From the NCBI GenBank assembly GCA_036510575.1, contig DATCDR010000235.1:1-34732 (forward strand): a stretch of DNA of 34,732 nt. The letters are read 5' to 3'. Origin of the DNA: DATCDR01 sp036510575 (GTDB lineage: Bacteria; Actinomycetota; Acidimicrobiia; Acidimicrobiales; Bog-793). Numbering within the stretch: the first letter of the stretch is position 1; the number at the start of each line of letters is the position of its first letter. The position numbers and the translations under genes are program-made. Positions 17,662-24,183 of this stretch are shown here, one piece after another. The notes below the pieces were generated by a model. The model was not told the origin of the DNA, made no database searches, and worked only from the letters and a program-made list of their open reading frames with translations.

Positions 17662-18836
17662 TAGCGCACGCTCCGCGGCGGCATAGGATCGATCACTTCG
17701 ACCGCCCGAAGTCGAGCAGCCTCGGCGCGGGCGTTCTCGCGAACCTCTGCCTCAGAGGGCAGCTTCGCGCCGCGCATCAAGAGGCGCACCGTTGCCAGTG
17801 CTCCGCAGACGCAGGGCAAATCGCTCAAGCAGGTGCAGCCGCCGGTAGCGGCAAACCCAAACCGCTCCTTGGCGATCCGGTCCTCGCCCGAGTGGTACGA
17901 AAGGACTACGACTCGGCCGCCGGTCTGGGTCAAGGCGATCGCGTCGTCAATCGCACCCGGCAGGATCGACAACTCGTTGTTGGTCTCGATACGCAAACCC
18001 TGAAAGACGCGTCGGGCCGGATGGCCCCGGCGGCGCGCGGCTGCTGGTACGGCGTCCGCGACGACGTTCGCCAACTGATCGGTCCGGGTAATCGGCTTCG
18101 CGGCGACGATCGCAGAAGCGATCCGCCTGGCAAGTCGGCTCTCTCCGTTTTGACGCAACAAGAGCTCGATCTCGTGTTCGGTCATCGAGTTCAGAACCTC
18201 AGCCGCGGTCGGGCCAGAGCGCGGATCCATTCGCATATCGAGGGGACCTTCGAATCGGAACGAGAAGCCGCGCTCGGGCGTGTCAAGTTGCGTGGTGCTG
18301 ACCCCAAGGTCGAAAAGGACGCCGGAGAGCTTCGCGTCAGCGAGCACGGCGTGGGTGATCGCCGCCAGCTCGTCAAATCGAGCCTGCGCGATGTGCACCC
18401 TGGAGCCAAAGCGCGCCAAACGCTGTGTAGCAGCTGCGATAGCGGCCGCGTCGCGGTCGATCCCGATCAAGCTGAGCCCCGGGCGGGAGTCGAGCAGCGC
18501 CGCGGCATGACCGCCGCCACCGAGGGTGGCATCGAGAACGGTTCCATCCGGTACGTCCTCGAAGAGTTCGAGCACCTCGTCGAGCATCGCTGGCGTGTGT
18601 CGAAACGACGTCTCGGCACTGGTCGCATCGGCCGGCGCTTGCTGCGAGGCGTAGTCGCTCATGCCTCGACAATCCGAGGAGCGCACGACGGCTCGGGTCT
18701 CGCCTGACCGCAACTCAGCAGGGCCCTCGAAGTCCTTCGGTGCCGGAGCGAGACCGATCGGCCGAAAGGTATGCCACGCAGGTGCGGTCTGTGGTGACCT
18801 TGGTGGCGCGAAGTGGAGCGTGCAGGATCGAGTCAT
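17661..18836 (-). CDS. rsmH: RsmH (MraW), 16S rRNA C1402 N4-methyltransferase
   Basis: The SAM-dependent methyltransferase modifies N4 of C1402 in 16S rRNA. The conserved protein starts around FRHTPAMLDEVLELF, with SAM loop LDATLGGGGHAAALL. It continues with LFDLGVSTTQLDTPERGFSF, DMRMDP, RVFQGLRIETNNEL and SYHSGEDRIAKERF. Cysteines near the end (CTCLSDLPCVCG) are usual in RsmH. Two starts are possible. ATG 18836 overlaps the mraZ stop (ATGA) and gives 391 residues with a 58-residue unconserved N-terminal extension. ATG 18662 (MSDYAS) gives 333 residues, closer to the family, but has no well-spaced ribosome site. The extension has weaker third-position GC, so its coding status is open. Confidence 0.93.
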   Translation of the reverse strand: MTRSCTLHFAPPRSPQTAPAWHTFRPIGLAPAPKDFEGPAELRSGETRAVVRSSDCRGMSDYASQQAPADATSAETSFRHTPAMLDEVLELFEDVPDGTVLDATLGGGGHAAALLDSRPGLSLIGIDRDAAAIAAATQRLARFGSRVHIAQARFDELAAITHAVLADAKLSGVLFDLGVSTTQLDTPERGFSFRFEGPLDMRMDPRSGPTAAEVLNSMTEHEIELLLRQNGESRLARRIASAIVAAKPITRTDQLANVVADAVPAAARRRGHPARRVFQGLRIETNNELSILPGAIDDAIALTQTGGRVVVLSYHSGEDRIAKERFGFAATGGCTCLSDLPCVCGALATVRLLMRGAKLPSEAEVRENARAEAARLRAVEVIDPMPPRSVR

Positions 18837-19288
18837 GGGGAGACCTGCTCCTCGGTGGGTTCAGACGGCGGCCGCTCCGACTGGGTCTCCGCGTCGCCGA
18901 GGTCCCGGTTCGCCCAGCTCGCGGGCGACCAGAGCTCGACGCGGTTGATCATGCCGATCACGAGAACTTCCTGCTCAAGACCGGCATAACCCCGCAGGCT
19001 CGGCGGTATCGCAATCCGTCCTTGACGGTCGATCTCGGCCTCGAACACCGCAGCGGACCAGTCTCGGACGCGGTTGCGAGCGACGGGATCGTTCTCGGCC
19101 TCGACTAGGCGAAGGTTGATCTCTTTATCGAACTCCTCGTTCGTCCACAGCGCGAGGCAGCCTTCCAGGTGGGGAGTGAGAAATCCGGGTTGCGCGAAGT
19201 GGGTGCGGAGCTTGGCGGGCAGGATGACGCGTCCTTTGAGGTCAAGGGCGTGCTCATACCGTCCAAAGAACCGCGTACTTGTCGCCAA
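18833..19288 (-). CDS. mraZ: MraZ, transcriptional regulator of the dcw cluster
   Basis: 151 residues with two AbrB-like MraZ repeats: FFGRYEHALDLKGRVILPAKLR at the start and VFEAEIDRQGRIAIPPSLR after residue 80. MraZ forms ring oligomers and binds tandem repeats at its own promoter. Family members repress (E. coli) or activate (Mollicutes) the cluster. The start is TTG at 19288, with GAGAGGG about 9 nt upstream. The C-terminal ~20 residues are Glu/Pro/Ser-rich. Likely target repeats lie 50-80 bp upstream, over the proposed promoter. Confidence 0.94.
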   Translation of the reverse strand: MATSTRFFGRYEHALDLKGRVILPAKLRTHFAQPGFLTPHLEGCLALWTNEEFDKEINLRLVEAENDPVARNRVRDWSAAVFEAEIDRQGRIAIPPSLRGYAGLEQEVLVIGMINRVELWSPASWANRDLGDAETQSERPPSEPTEEQVSP

Positions 19289-19340
19289 CGCGGGTGCCCT
19301 CTCTCACGAATTACCACTCGGACCTGCGGAGGCTTGACTC

Positions 19341-19370
19341 ACCACTCTCCACCACTTCGCGCCACTTTAT
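19341..19370 (-). promoter_or_regulatory. MraZ-box operator, three tandem 10-bp repeats
   Basis: Read on the minus strand this is three consecutive 10-mers, ATAAAGTGGC, GCGAAGTGGT and GGAGAGTGGT, sharing RAGTGGY at exact 10-bp spacing. That matches the periodicity and core of known MraZ sites (tandem repeats one helical turn apart). The first repeat includes the -10 hexamer of the mraZ promoter. Two more AGTGGT copies flank it, at 19392-19397 and 19313-19318. Binding is inferred, not shown. Confidence 0.75.
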
Positions 19371-19392
19371 TGTCACAATGACCCCTCGTCAA
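19364..19392 (-). promoter_or_regulatory. Promoter of mraZ and the dcw cluster
   Basis: The minus strand reads TTGACG (19392-19387), a 17-base spacer, and TAAAGT (19369-19364), near the sigma-70 optimum. The predicted transcript start is near 19357, giving a leader of about 70 nt before the TTG start of mraZ. The -10 lies within the first MraZ-type repeat, so MraZ binding would block polymerase. Confidence 0.65.
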
Positions 19393-19591
19393 CCACTTGA
19401 CCACCATTTGGCAGCAATTTCTCCGAAGAAAAGACTGCGCTATAGAGGTGGCGACCCGACCGCGTTCGGAGGGCGCCCGGATCAACCGACGAGAGCAAGC
19501 TCGCCATTGGTAGTCGTTGACGGTCCCGTGAGACGACACGCCAGGGGCAGGCGCGAGCCAACGAGCCACGGCGAGCCATTGGTGCGAGAAG

Positions 19592-19608
19592 CGGGCGCGC
19601 CGCGCCCG
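19592..19608 (-). terminator. Hairpin terminator after the carbonic-anhydrase-like gene
   Basis: A perfect 7-bp stem, CGGGCGC and GCGCCCG, with a 3-base loop, starts 9 nt after the stop codon of the minus-strand gene at 19618. No clear T run follows. Its place between that gene and the mraZ promoter suggests it insulates the dcw cluster from read-through. Confidence 0.5.
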
Positions 19609-19617
19609 ACTAGCGGG

Positions 19618-20151
19618 TTAGATCGTGTTGGCTAATGCCGCTGCGTGCACGCGTGCAAGCGCGACGTAACTGGCAGCGGCGCGCACGATCAGCTCGGTGT
19701 CCACTGCGCGGACGGCGCTGACCACTCGCCCAGGAACGCCGACGACGAGGGATCGCGGTGGGATTACGACGCCTTGTGCCACGAGAGCGCCTGCCGCAAC
19801 CATCGAACCCGTACCAATGCGGCAGCCGTTCATCAGCAGCGCACCCATGCCGATCAGGACATCATCTTCGATCGTTGCTCCATGCAGCATCGCACGGTGT
19901 CCAACAGTCACGCGTGCGCCGATCGTCGTTGGAAAGTCGCGGTCTGCATGCACCACACAGCCATCCTGCAAATTCGAGCCCTCACCGAGAATGATCCGCC
20001 CGCCGTCGCCGCGAATGACGGCGGTGTACCAGACACTCGAGCCTGCGAGAAGTTGCACGTCGCCGACGATCACTGCGCCGGGAGCCACGAACACGTCATC
20101 GGCGATTACCGGTGCAAGTTCACCGATCGTCACAATCAACGGGTCACCCAC
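19618..20151 (-). CDS. Gamma-carbonic-anhydrase-like hexapeptide-repeat protein
   Basis: 177 residues from GTG at 20151, chosen because AAGGAGG stands 8 nt upstream; an ORF to 20205 is longer but lacks this. The left-handed beta-helix hexapeptide repeats are evident (APGAVIVGDVQLLAGSSVWY, then TIEDDVLIGMGALLMNGCRI). The three zinc histidines of the gamma-CA/YrdA/PaaY family are at H68 (GCVVHAD), H85 (TVGHRA) and H90 (MLHGAT). Family members hydrate CO2 or are cofactor-linked proteins of unsettled function; activity here is unproven. It is a single gene, divergent from the epimerase and followed by a hairpin. Confidence 0.85.
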   Translation of the reverse strand: MGDPLIVTIGELAPVIADDVFVAPGAVIVGDVQLLAGSSVWYTAVIRGDGGRIILGEGSNLQDGCVVHADRDFPTTIGARVTVGHRAMLHGATIEDDVLIGMGALLMNGCRIGTGSMVAAGALVAQGVVIPPRSLVVGVPGRVVSAVRAVDTELIVRAAASYVALARVHAAALANTI

Positions 20152-20367
20152 GAGATCGCCTCCTTGAACCGCGCTTTGGCGGATCGATCTCGTGCGCGAG
20201 ACCAACCAAGCGCGAGTTCGATCTGGTCACGCCGTATTGTCGCAGTTCGGATGAGGGAGCGAGAGATCCGCCACCCTCGGCAAGGTGACGATGCCAGCAG
20301 CCCAGTACGTCGCTGCACAATCGGGTTTTCGAGCACCTGACTTCACATTCGCCGAAAAGGAGTTCCC
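20152..20367. other. Divergent intergenic region between carbonic-anhydrase-like and epimerase genes
   Basis: 216 bp holding both ribosome sites and, presumably, both promoters. No clear -35/-10 pair was found. A short palindrome, TCTCG-TGCG-CGAGA at 20188-20201, lies about 40 bp before the carbonic-anhydrase-like start and could be a regulator site. Confidence 0.3.
20355..20362 (+). promoter_or_regulatory. Strong ribosome-binding site that points to an ATT start
   Basis: AAAAGGAG ends 5 nt before an in-frame ATT at 20368 and 17 nt before the first conventional start, GTG 20380. The upstream frame is closed by TGA at 20338 and contains no ATG, GTG or TTG. The spacing therefore supports ATT as the initiation codon of the epimerase gene. 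Confidence 0.6.
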
Positions 20368-21306
20368 ATTCAGACGCTCGTGACAGGAGGAGCAGGCTTC
20401 ATCGGCTCGACGCTTGTCGACGCACTACTCGCCGCAGGACACCAGGTGGTGGTAGTCGACAACCTCTCGACTGGCTCGCTCGCGAATCTCGAGAACGCGA
20501 TCAGTCACGGATCCGCGTTCGACTTCTTCGAGATCGACATCCGAGACGATGCGCTCGCGGCGGTGGTCACGAGCCGAAAGCCCGAGATCGTCTTCCACCT
20601 CGCCGCCCAGATCAGCGTCACCTCGTCGGTAAAGGACCCCGTCACCGACGCCGATGTCAACATCGTTGGCACGCTCCGCCTGCTCCAAGCCGCGAGCGCA
20701 GCGGGAGTAAGGAAGCTGCTCTTTGCGACCAGCGCGGCGATCTATGGCGAAGTCTCCGAGAGCGACCTCCCGATCAGAGAATCGCAACCACGGCGGCCGG
20801 TCTCCCCCTATGGCATCTCCAAAGCAGTCGTGCTCTCCTACCTCGAGGCAACGAGCGGGCAATTCGGGCTCGCGTGGAGCGCGCTCGCGCTCGCGAACGT
20901 CTACGGGCCTCGCCAAAGCAGCGACGGCGAGGCAGGGGTCGTCGCCCTTTTCGCCGACCACCTTCGTCACGACGAGCAGCCGACCATCTTCGGCGACGGC
21001 GAACAACAGCGTGACTTCCTCTTCGTAGGAGACGCCGTCGAGGCCTTCGTGCTGGCTATGAACCACGGCGACGGGCTCGTCTTGAACATCGGTACCGGGC
21101 ACGGCGTCAGCGTGAACGAGCTTTGGCGCGAACTGGCTGACGCCGCTCGAAGTGACCTCGCGCCGATCTATGCGCCACGGCGCGAGGGAGATCTCCAAGC
21201 GAGCCGACTCGACTCGACTCTTGCCAGATCGGTGCTCGGTTGGGGCGCGACGACGTCCCTTCGAGCAGGCCTCGAACAGCTCGTCGAACCGAGCGCCGAG
21301 AGCTGA
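20368..21306 (+). CDS. NAD-dependent sugar-nucleotide epimerase, UDP-glucose 4-epimerase-like
   Basis: 312 residues if started at ATT 20368 (MQTLVTGGAGFIGS), 308 if at GTG 20380. Extended SDR family: NAD loop TGGAGFIGS, VDNLSTG, DIRD, FHLAAQISV, and the catalytic Ser-Tyr-Lys in FATSAAIYGE (S122) and SPYGISK (Y148, K152; ATT numbering). C-terminal motifs NVYGPRQ and DGEQQRDFLFVGDAVEAF are as in GalE and related epimerases acting on UDP-sugars for cell-surface glycans. The GTG start would cut the first beta strand of the NAD fold, which argues for ATT. No sugar transferase genes adjoin, so the substrate cannot be fixed. Confidence 0.88.
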   Translation: MQTLVTGGAGFIGSTLVDALLAAGHQVVVVDNLSTGSLANLENAISHGSAFDFFEIDIRDDALAAVVTSRKPEIVFHLAAQISVTSSVKDPVTDADVNIVGTLRLLQAASAAGVRKLLFATSAAIYGEVSESDLPIRESQPRRPVSPYGISKAVVLSYLEATSGQFGLAWSALALANVYGPRQSSDGEAGVVALFADHLRHDEQPTIFGDGEQQRDFLFVGDAVEAFVLAMNHGDGLVLNIGTGHGVSVNELWRELADAARSDLAPIYAPRREGDLQASRLDSTLARSVLGWGATTSLRAGLEQLVEPSAES

Positions 21307-21333
21307 TCGGCGTAGGGCTCTTGGGCCGCTAAC

Positions 21334-21527
21334 TCATTGATCGAGGAATGGATAGACCATCGCGTCGCAGCCGAGAAGCTCGAATGATTCGCGGATTCCG
21401 ACGCGAACCTCGCGAGCCGTGACCTCCGTCTACGCGGTTCCGCCGCGCCAGCAGTCCCGCCGGTCACCAAGCGCATTTCCCATGCTTCGCCCTCGGCGTA
21501 CAACTCTGATTCGCCCATATCGCTCAC
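21334..21527 (-). pseudogene. Possible small gene broken by a frameshift
   Basis: From GTG 21527 a frame reads MSDMGESELYAEGEAWEMRL and on to AAEPRR near 21430. After that it becomes an Arg/Ser-rich shadow. In the -1 frame, just past a TAG at 21432-21430, the code again looks real: VTAREVRVGIRESFELLGCD, then VYPFLDQ and a stop at 21334. Together they would give about 63 residues. No family is recognised. It could be a decayed gene, a sequencing error, or chance. Confidence 0.3.
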
Positions 21528-21548
21528 GTTACGGAGGTGACCTGAACG

Positions 21549-21578
21549 ATGATCGACCAGAGCGAAGTGCCGCGGTGA
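21549..21578 (+). CDS. Nine-codon ORF with strong ribosome site, possible leader peptide of rpiB
   Basis: GGAGGTGA stands 8 nt before an ATG that opens MIDQSEVPR and a TGA. It lies 169 nt upstream of rpiB and before inverted repeats, an arrangement seen in attenuation or translation-coupled leaders. The amino acids do not point to a regulating amino acid. Speculative. Confidence 0.2.
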   Translation: MIDQSEVPR

Positions 21579-21630
21579 ACGTTCGGCCGGATGAAACTGA
21601 AAGATCGAGGCGCTCCCCGGTACCCTTAGG

Positions 21631-21674
21631 CAGGAGCTGATTGGACCTCACGCCCTCGTCCGCTCCTGTAGGAG
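21631..21674 (+). promoter_or_regulatory. Overlapping inverted repeats in the rpiB leader
   Basis: CAGGAGC (21631-21637) is complementary to GCTCCTG (21662-21668). The CTCCT within the latter is also complementary to AGGAG at 21670-21674. The two pairings exclude each other, so the leader RNA could switch between folds. No known riboswitch class is recognised. Confidence 0.25.
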
Positions 21675-21747
21675 TCGTCAGGGCCGCGACAGCGGTTGCG
21701 TCGAGAGTGGTGGCCAGCTTCATCCTTTAGCTAGAAGGGGATAGTGC

Positions 21748-22245
21748 ATGCGGATCGTCTTGGCGTCCGAGTTCAGCGAAACGATAGAGAAGAAGATCGT
21801 GCTCGCGTCCGATCACGCAGGGTTCACGCTCAAGACCGCGATCGCCGAACACCTCCGAGCGGCGCCCGGTAGGGAGATCCTCGACATCGGCACCTACAAC
21901 ACCAACCCAGTCGACTACCCGCCGATCTGCGCCGCTGCAGCGCGACTCGTCATCTCTGGCGAAGCGGACTTCGCAGTCGTGATGGGCGGCAGCGGCCAGG
22001 GCGAGCAGATCTCCGCCAACAAAGTCCGAGGCATCCGTGCCGCGCTCTGCCACGACGAGTACACGGCCCGCTTCGCGCGACTTCACAATGACGCGAACGT
22101 ATTGGCGCTCGGCGCGCGACTAATCGCTCCCGAGCTTGCCTGCGCGATTCTGGACGTCTTTCTCGAGACCGACTTCGAGGGAGGCCGCCACGCGGAACGG
22201 CTCGCCCTACTTGCCGAGATCGAAGCGCAAGAGGCTGCCAAGTAG
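21748..22245 (+). CDS. rpiB: Ribose-5-phosphate isomerase B
   Basis: 165 residues. It interconverts ribulose 5-phosphate and ribose 5-phosphate in the pentose phosphate pathway. Family motifs: VLASDHAGFTLKTAI, DIGTYNTNPVDYP, VVMGGSGQGEQISANKVRG and RFARLHNDANVLALGARL. The glycine loop is the actinobacterial type (GGSGxGEQ) without the Cys used by E. coli RpiB; the Glu of GEQ is the likely catalytic base, as known for M. tuberculosis RpiB. The start is ATG with AAGGGGA upstream, giving about 15 residues before the usual N-terminus. Within them IVLASE echoes the following IVLASD, suggesting a small duplication. Confidence 0.93.
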   Translation: MRIVLASEFSETIEKKIVLASDHAGFTLKTAIAEHLRAAPGREILDIGTYNTNPVDYPPICAAAARLVISGEADFAVVMGGSGQGEQISANKVRGIRAALCHDEYTARFARLHNDANVLALGARLIAPELACAILDVFLETDFEGGRHAERLALLAEIEAQEAAK

Positions 22246-22249
22246 CGCC

Positions 22250-22264
22250 AGGGAAGGTCTCCCT
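22250..22264. terminator. Short hairpin between convergent rpiB and dodecin genes
   Basis: AGGGA and TCCCT pair across a 5-base loop in the 21-bp space between the two stop codons. It is weak, without a T tract, and may act in both directions. Confidence 0.25.
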
Positions 22265-22266
22265 TG

Positions 22267-22482
22267 CTAGCTGGGATCCTCAAGTCGGAAGCCGACCTTT
22301 ATTGTAACCTGGTAGTGCGCAATCTCATCGTTTTCGAAGTGACCTCGGATATCAGTCACCTCGAACCAGTCAAGTTGCCGGAGCGTTTGAGCTGCCCTCG
22401 ACGCAGCGACCTCTATCGCTGCGCCAACTCCTTCGGTCGACGACCCGACAATCTCGGTCACCCGATAGACACCATCCGCCAT
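22267..22482 (-). CDS. Dodecin, flavin-binding storage protein
   Basis: 71 residues with the dodecin pattern: VYRVTEIVGSSTEGVGAAIE, one helix, a tryptophan in RQLDWFEVTDIRGHF for flavin stacking, and the last strands AHYQVTIKVGFRLE. Dodecins form hollow 12-mers that store or buffer FMN, riboflavin or CoA. GAGGAG stands just before the ATG. It is monocistronic and convergent with rpiB, and is preceded by a long non-coding stretch. Confidence 0.9.
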   Translation of the reverse strand: MADGVYRVTEIVGSSTEGVGAAIEVAASRAAQTLRQLDWFEVTDIRGHFENDEIAHYQVTIKVGFRLEDPS

Positions 22483-22845
22483 GTCTCCTCCTCTCAGTTG
22501 GGGTATTACTTACTTCACTCACACGAAGCAGTCGCTCATTCGACCTGACACCCGTTCTCGCAAGGTGATCTCGCTGGAATATCCGTCCCAGGTCTACGTC
22601 ACCAAGTCGGTGGCACGACCGCACCCCGTGTGGGATTCGTCCTTCCGCGCGTGATCCTCGTCCTCTGCTCCGAAACGAACCAGTGTCTTGGTCATGGGGC
22701 CACTCTAGAGCGACTTTCCTTTCTCGAACGCTGCTACAAAAGGGTCGCCGACTTCGGCATTTTGAAGAGTTTCGAAGCTAAGTTCTCGAACTCGGCCGGG
22801 TCACGTCGGCGCTACCCTGATCTTCACCATTCAGGGGGAATTGAT

Positions 22846-23154
22846 TTAGGCCGTCCGCTTGAGCCGATCGGCGAAATCGGTGCGTAGCCGAGACAAGCCG
22901 GTGAAGTCCGTGCGGAATTCTTCGACACGCGATGAGCGTCGTCTCGACCCGAAGGGAATCGGGAGCAGGATTTCCTTATAGCGGTGGCCCACGTCCTCAC
23001 GATTGGTCTGCACGAAGATGACTCGTCGCCCTTGGTCGCGCACCACTTTGAGCGAGAGCACCGAGAGCAAGAAGCAGGAGTCGAAGGGCGATTCGGGGGT
23101 CACCCGCAGCACGATTACCTCGCGGATTAGGACGGCCTGCTCTGGACCTGGCAT
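22846..23154 (-). pseudogene. C-terminal remnant resembling restriction-modification S/M-type proteins
   Basis: The 102-residue frame contains VIVLRVTPESPFD, LLSVLSLKVVRDQ, VIFVQTNREDVGHRYKEILL and a final helical part. The pattern of a short LLSxxVV helix, FVQTNRE and GxRYKEIxLPxP recalls the C-terminal target-recognition part of type I specificity subunits and related N6-adenine methylase companions. Upstream the same frame stays open to about 23310 with no start codon, so an N-terminus is missing. No other R-M gene is present. The family call is by memory of the pattern and uncertain. Confidence 0.35.
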
Positions 23155-23404
23155 GAGTACGCAGGATTCGCCAGATGTTGGAACTCGCTCGCTCCGGTGA
23201 GAGCCGGTCGATCGCTCGGAGCCCCGAGTCCGTTCCTCCCCAAAATTCCTCAGCGAGTTCTTAAGGGGCCATATTCGTCGCGTTGATGTTCACAAGGCCC
23301 GCACGAAGTTCAGAGACCTCGAGCCGGTTCGCTGGTCCTTCGATGGACGTCCGTGCCCGTCCCGACGTTCCACCCAGCCATACACTTATCTCTCAAACGG
23401 GTGT

Positions 23405-23419
23405 ATCACTCTCGGTGAT
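23405..23419 (-). terminator. Small hairpin after the lipoate-ligase-like gene
   Basis: ATCAC and GTGAT enclose a 5-base loop about 20 nt past the stop codon at 23440. A weak candidate for the end of the HNH-lplA-like transcript. Confidence 0.25.
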
Positions 23420-23439
23420 TCAGTAGGTACTACCCCTAG

Positions 23440-24183
23440 TTAGAGCAGCGCGAGGCGAGCCGCCAGACGCGACTCGACGTCGACGAGCAGTGATGCGAGG
23501 GGTGCCTGCGACCGGTGGAGTTCTTCGATGAGTGCGCTTCGCCATTCGTCAGAGCCAGCGAGGAACGACGCGTCGCGCTCGGGATCGAGCTCGATGGAGG
23601 CCATCGTGAAAAACCATGAGCCCGCACGCGTTCGACGCTGACTCAAGCCGACGAGCTTGCGACCGGATGCGCTGACCTCACCTGGTCCAAGCCCCGAAAA
23701 ACACCACGAACGCGACCACGGCGAGCTCACGAGCGGTCCGTTGTGCACAACGAGATTTGCGTCTAGTCCCTCGAGATCGACGAGCGCGTCGCGCCAAAGT
23801 CGACCGACGAAAGCGGCGGCTCGCGAGACGTCGAGCGCGTGCAGCGGGTCGCCTGCCGGCACGAAGAGGTCGAGCCAAACTTGGGCCGCGGGAGCGACGA
23901 AGACGGCGCCACCCCCGCTTCGTCGACGAACGAGCTCTGCGCCGAATGCGCCGACGACGGCCTCGTCGATAGAGGCGGCCGGCTGCGTACTCCCGAGCAC
24001 CACCGCCGGCCGATCCGGATAGCAAAAGGCCGCCAGGCGGCCGGTCGGCTCTGGAGCCACAACGAGGTCGCCCGGAGATGACCGACGTTCGACTACTGGG
24101 AAACCATCACCTGGGCCGAGAACGGCGCTCTGGCTCAGATCCCTACCGCTATCCCGAAGGATGGCGCCACGTAGGGCTGCCAA
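23440..24183 (-). CDS. Lipoate-protein ligase A family protein
   Basis: 247 residues of the biotin/lipoate ligase fold. Family features: VVLGSTQPAASID early, the lipoate-adenylate loop RRRSGGGAVFV (about 86-96), VWLDLFVP, and the catalytic lysine K176 in SASGRKLVGLSQRRTR. Such enzymes attach lipoate or octanoate to E2 and GcvH proteins, or act as octanoyl transferases. No lipoylated protein or lipA is nearby, so which reaction it performs is open. The start is a TTG inside the 3' end of the HNH gene (49-nt overlap) without a clear ribosome site, so the exact start is uncertain. Confidence 0.82.
   Translation of the reverse strand: MAALRGAILRDSGRDLSQSAVLGPGDGFPVVERRSSPGDLVVAPEPTGRLAAFCYPDRPAVVLGSTQPAASIDEAVVGAFGAELVRRRSGGGAVFVAPAAQVWLDLFVPAGDPLHALDVSRAAAFVGRLWRDALVDLEGLDANLVVHNGPLVSSPWSRSWCFSGLGPGEVSASGRKLVGLSQRRTRAGSWFFTMASIELDPERDASFLAGSDEWRSALIEELHRSQAPLASLLVDVESRLAARLALL

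Larger units (their letters stand above)
19289..19617. other. Non-coding gap upstream of mraZ
   Basis: These 329 bases hold, from the mraZ side, the ribosome site and leader, the tandem MraZ-type repeats, the promoter, and the terminator hairpin of the preceding gene. The part between 19400 and 19590 shows no convincing ORF or RNA gene. Confidence 0.6.
21307..21747. other. 441-bp gap between the epimerase gene and rpiB
   Basis: No intact gene is convincing. It holds a possible frameshifted small minus-strand gene (21334-21527), a nine-codon plus-strand ORF with a strong ribosome site (21549-21578), and mutually exclusive inverted repeats (21631-21674) before rpiB. The last three are listed separately. 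Confidence 0.5.
22483..23439. other. 957-bp region without an intact gene
   Basis: It holds the dodecin promoter region, a restriction-modification-like remnant (22846-23154), and other short coding-looking fragments in changing minus-strand frames. One, at about 23265-23350, ends EVSELRAGLVNINATNMAP. Another, at about 23160-23260, reads EEFWGGTDSGLRAIDRLSPE. Base composition is less GC-biased than in neighbouring genes. This looks like decayed accessory DNA. Confidence 0.5.

Noticed and set aside
19400..19590. Possible small RNA or tRNA in the gap before mraZ
   Set aside because: No cloverleaf, no T-loop sequence, and no hairpin followed by a T run apart from the listed terminator.
19618..20205. 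Hexapeptide protein as an acyltransferase such as CysE or DapH
   Set aside because: Three spaced histidines (H68, H85, H90) and overall length fit the gamma-carbonic-anhydrase family better.
22594..22695. 33-codon minus-strand ORF (MTKTLVRFGAEDEDHARK at its start)
   Set aside because: Codon choice looks fair, but there is no ribosome-binding site, no recognised family, and it lies in a region of decayed sequence.
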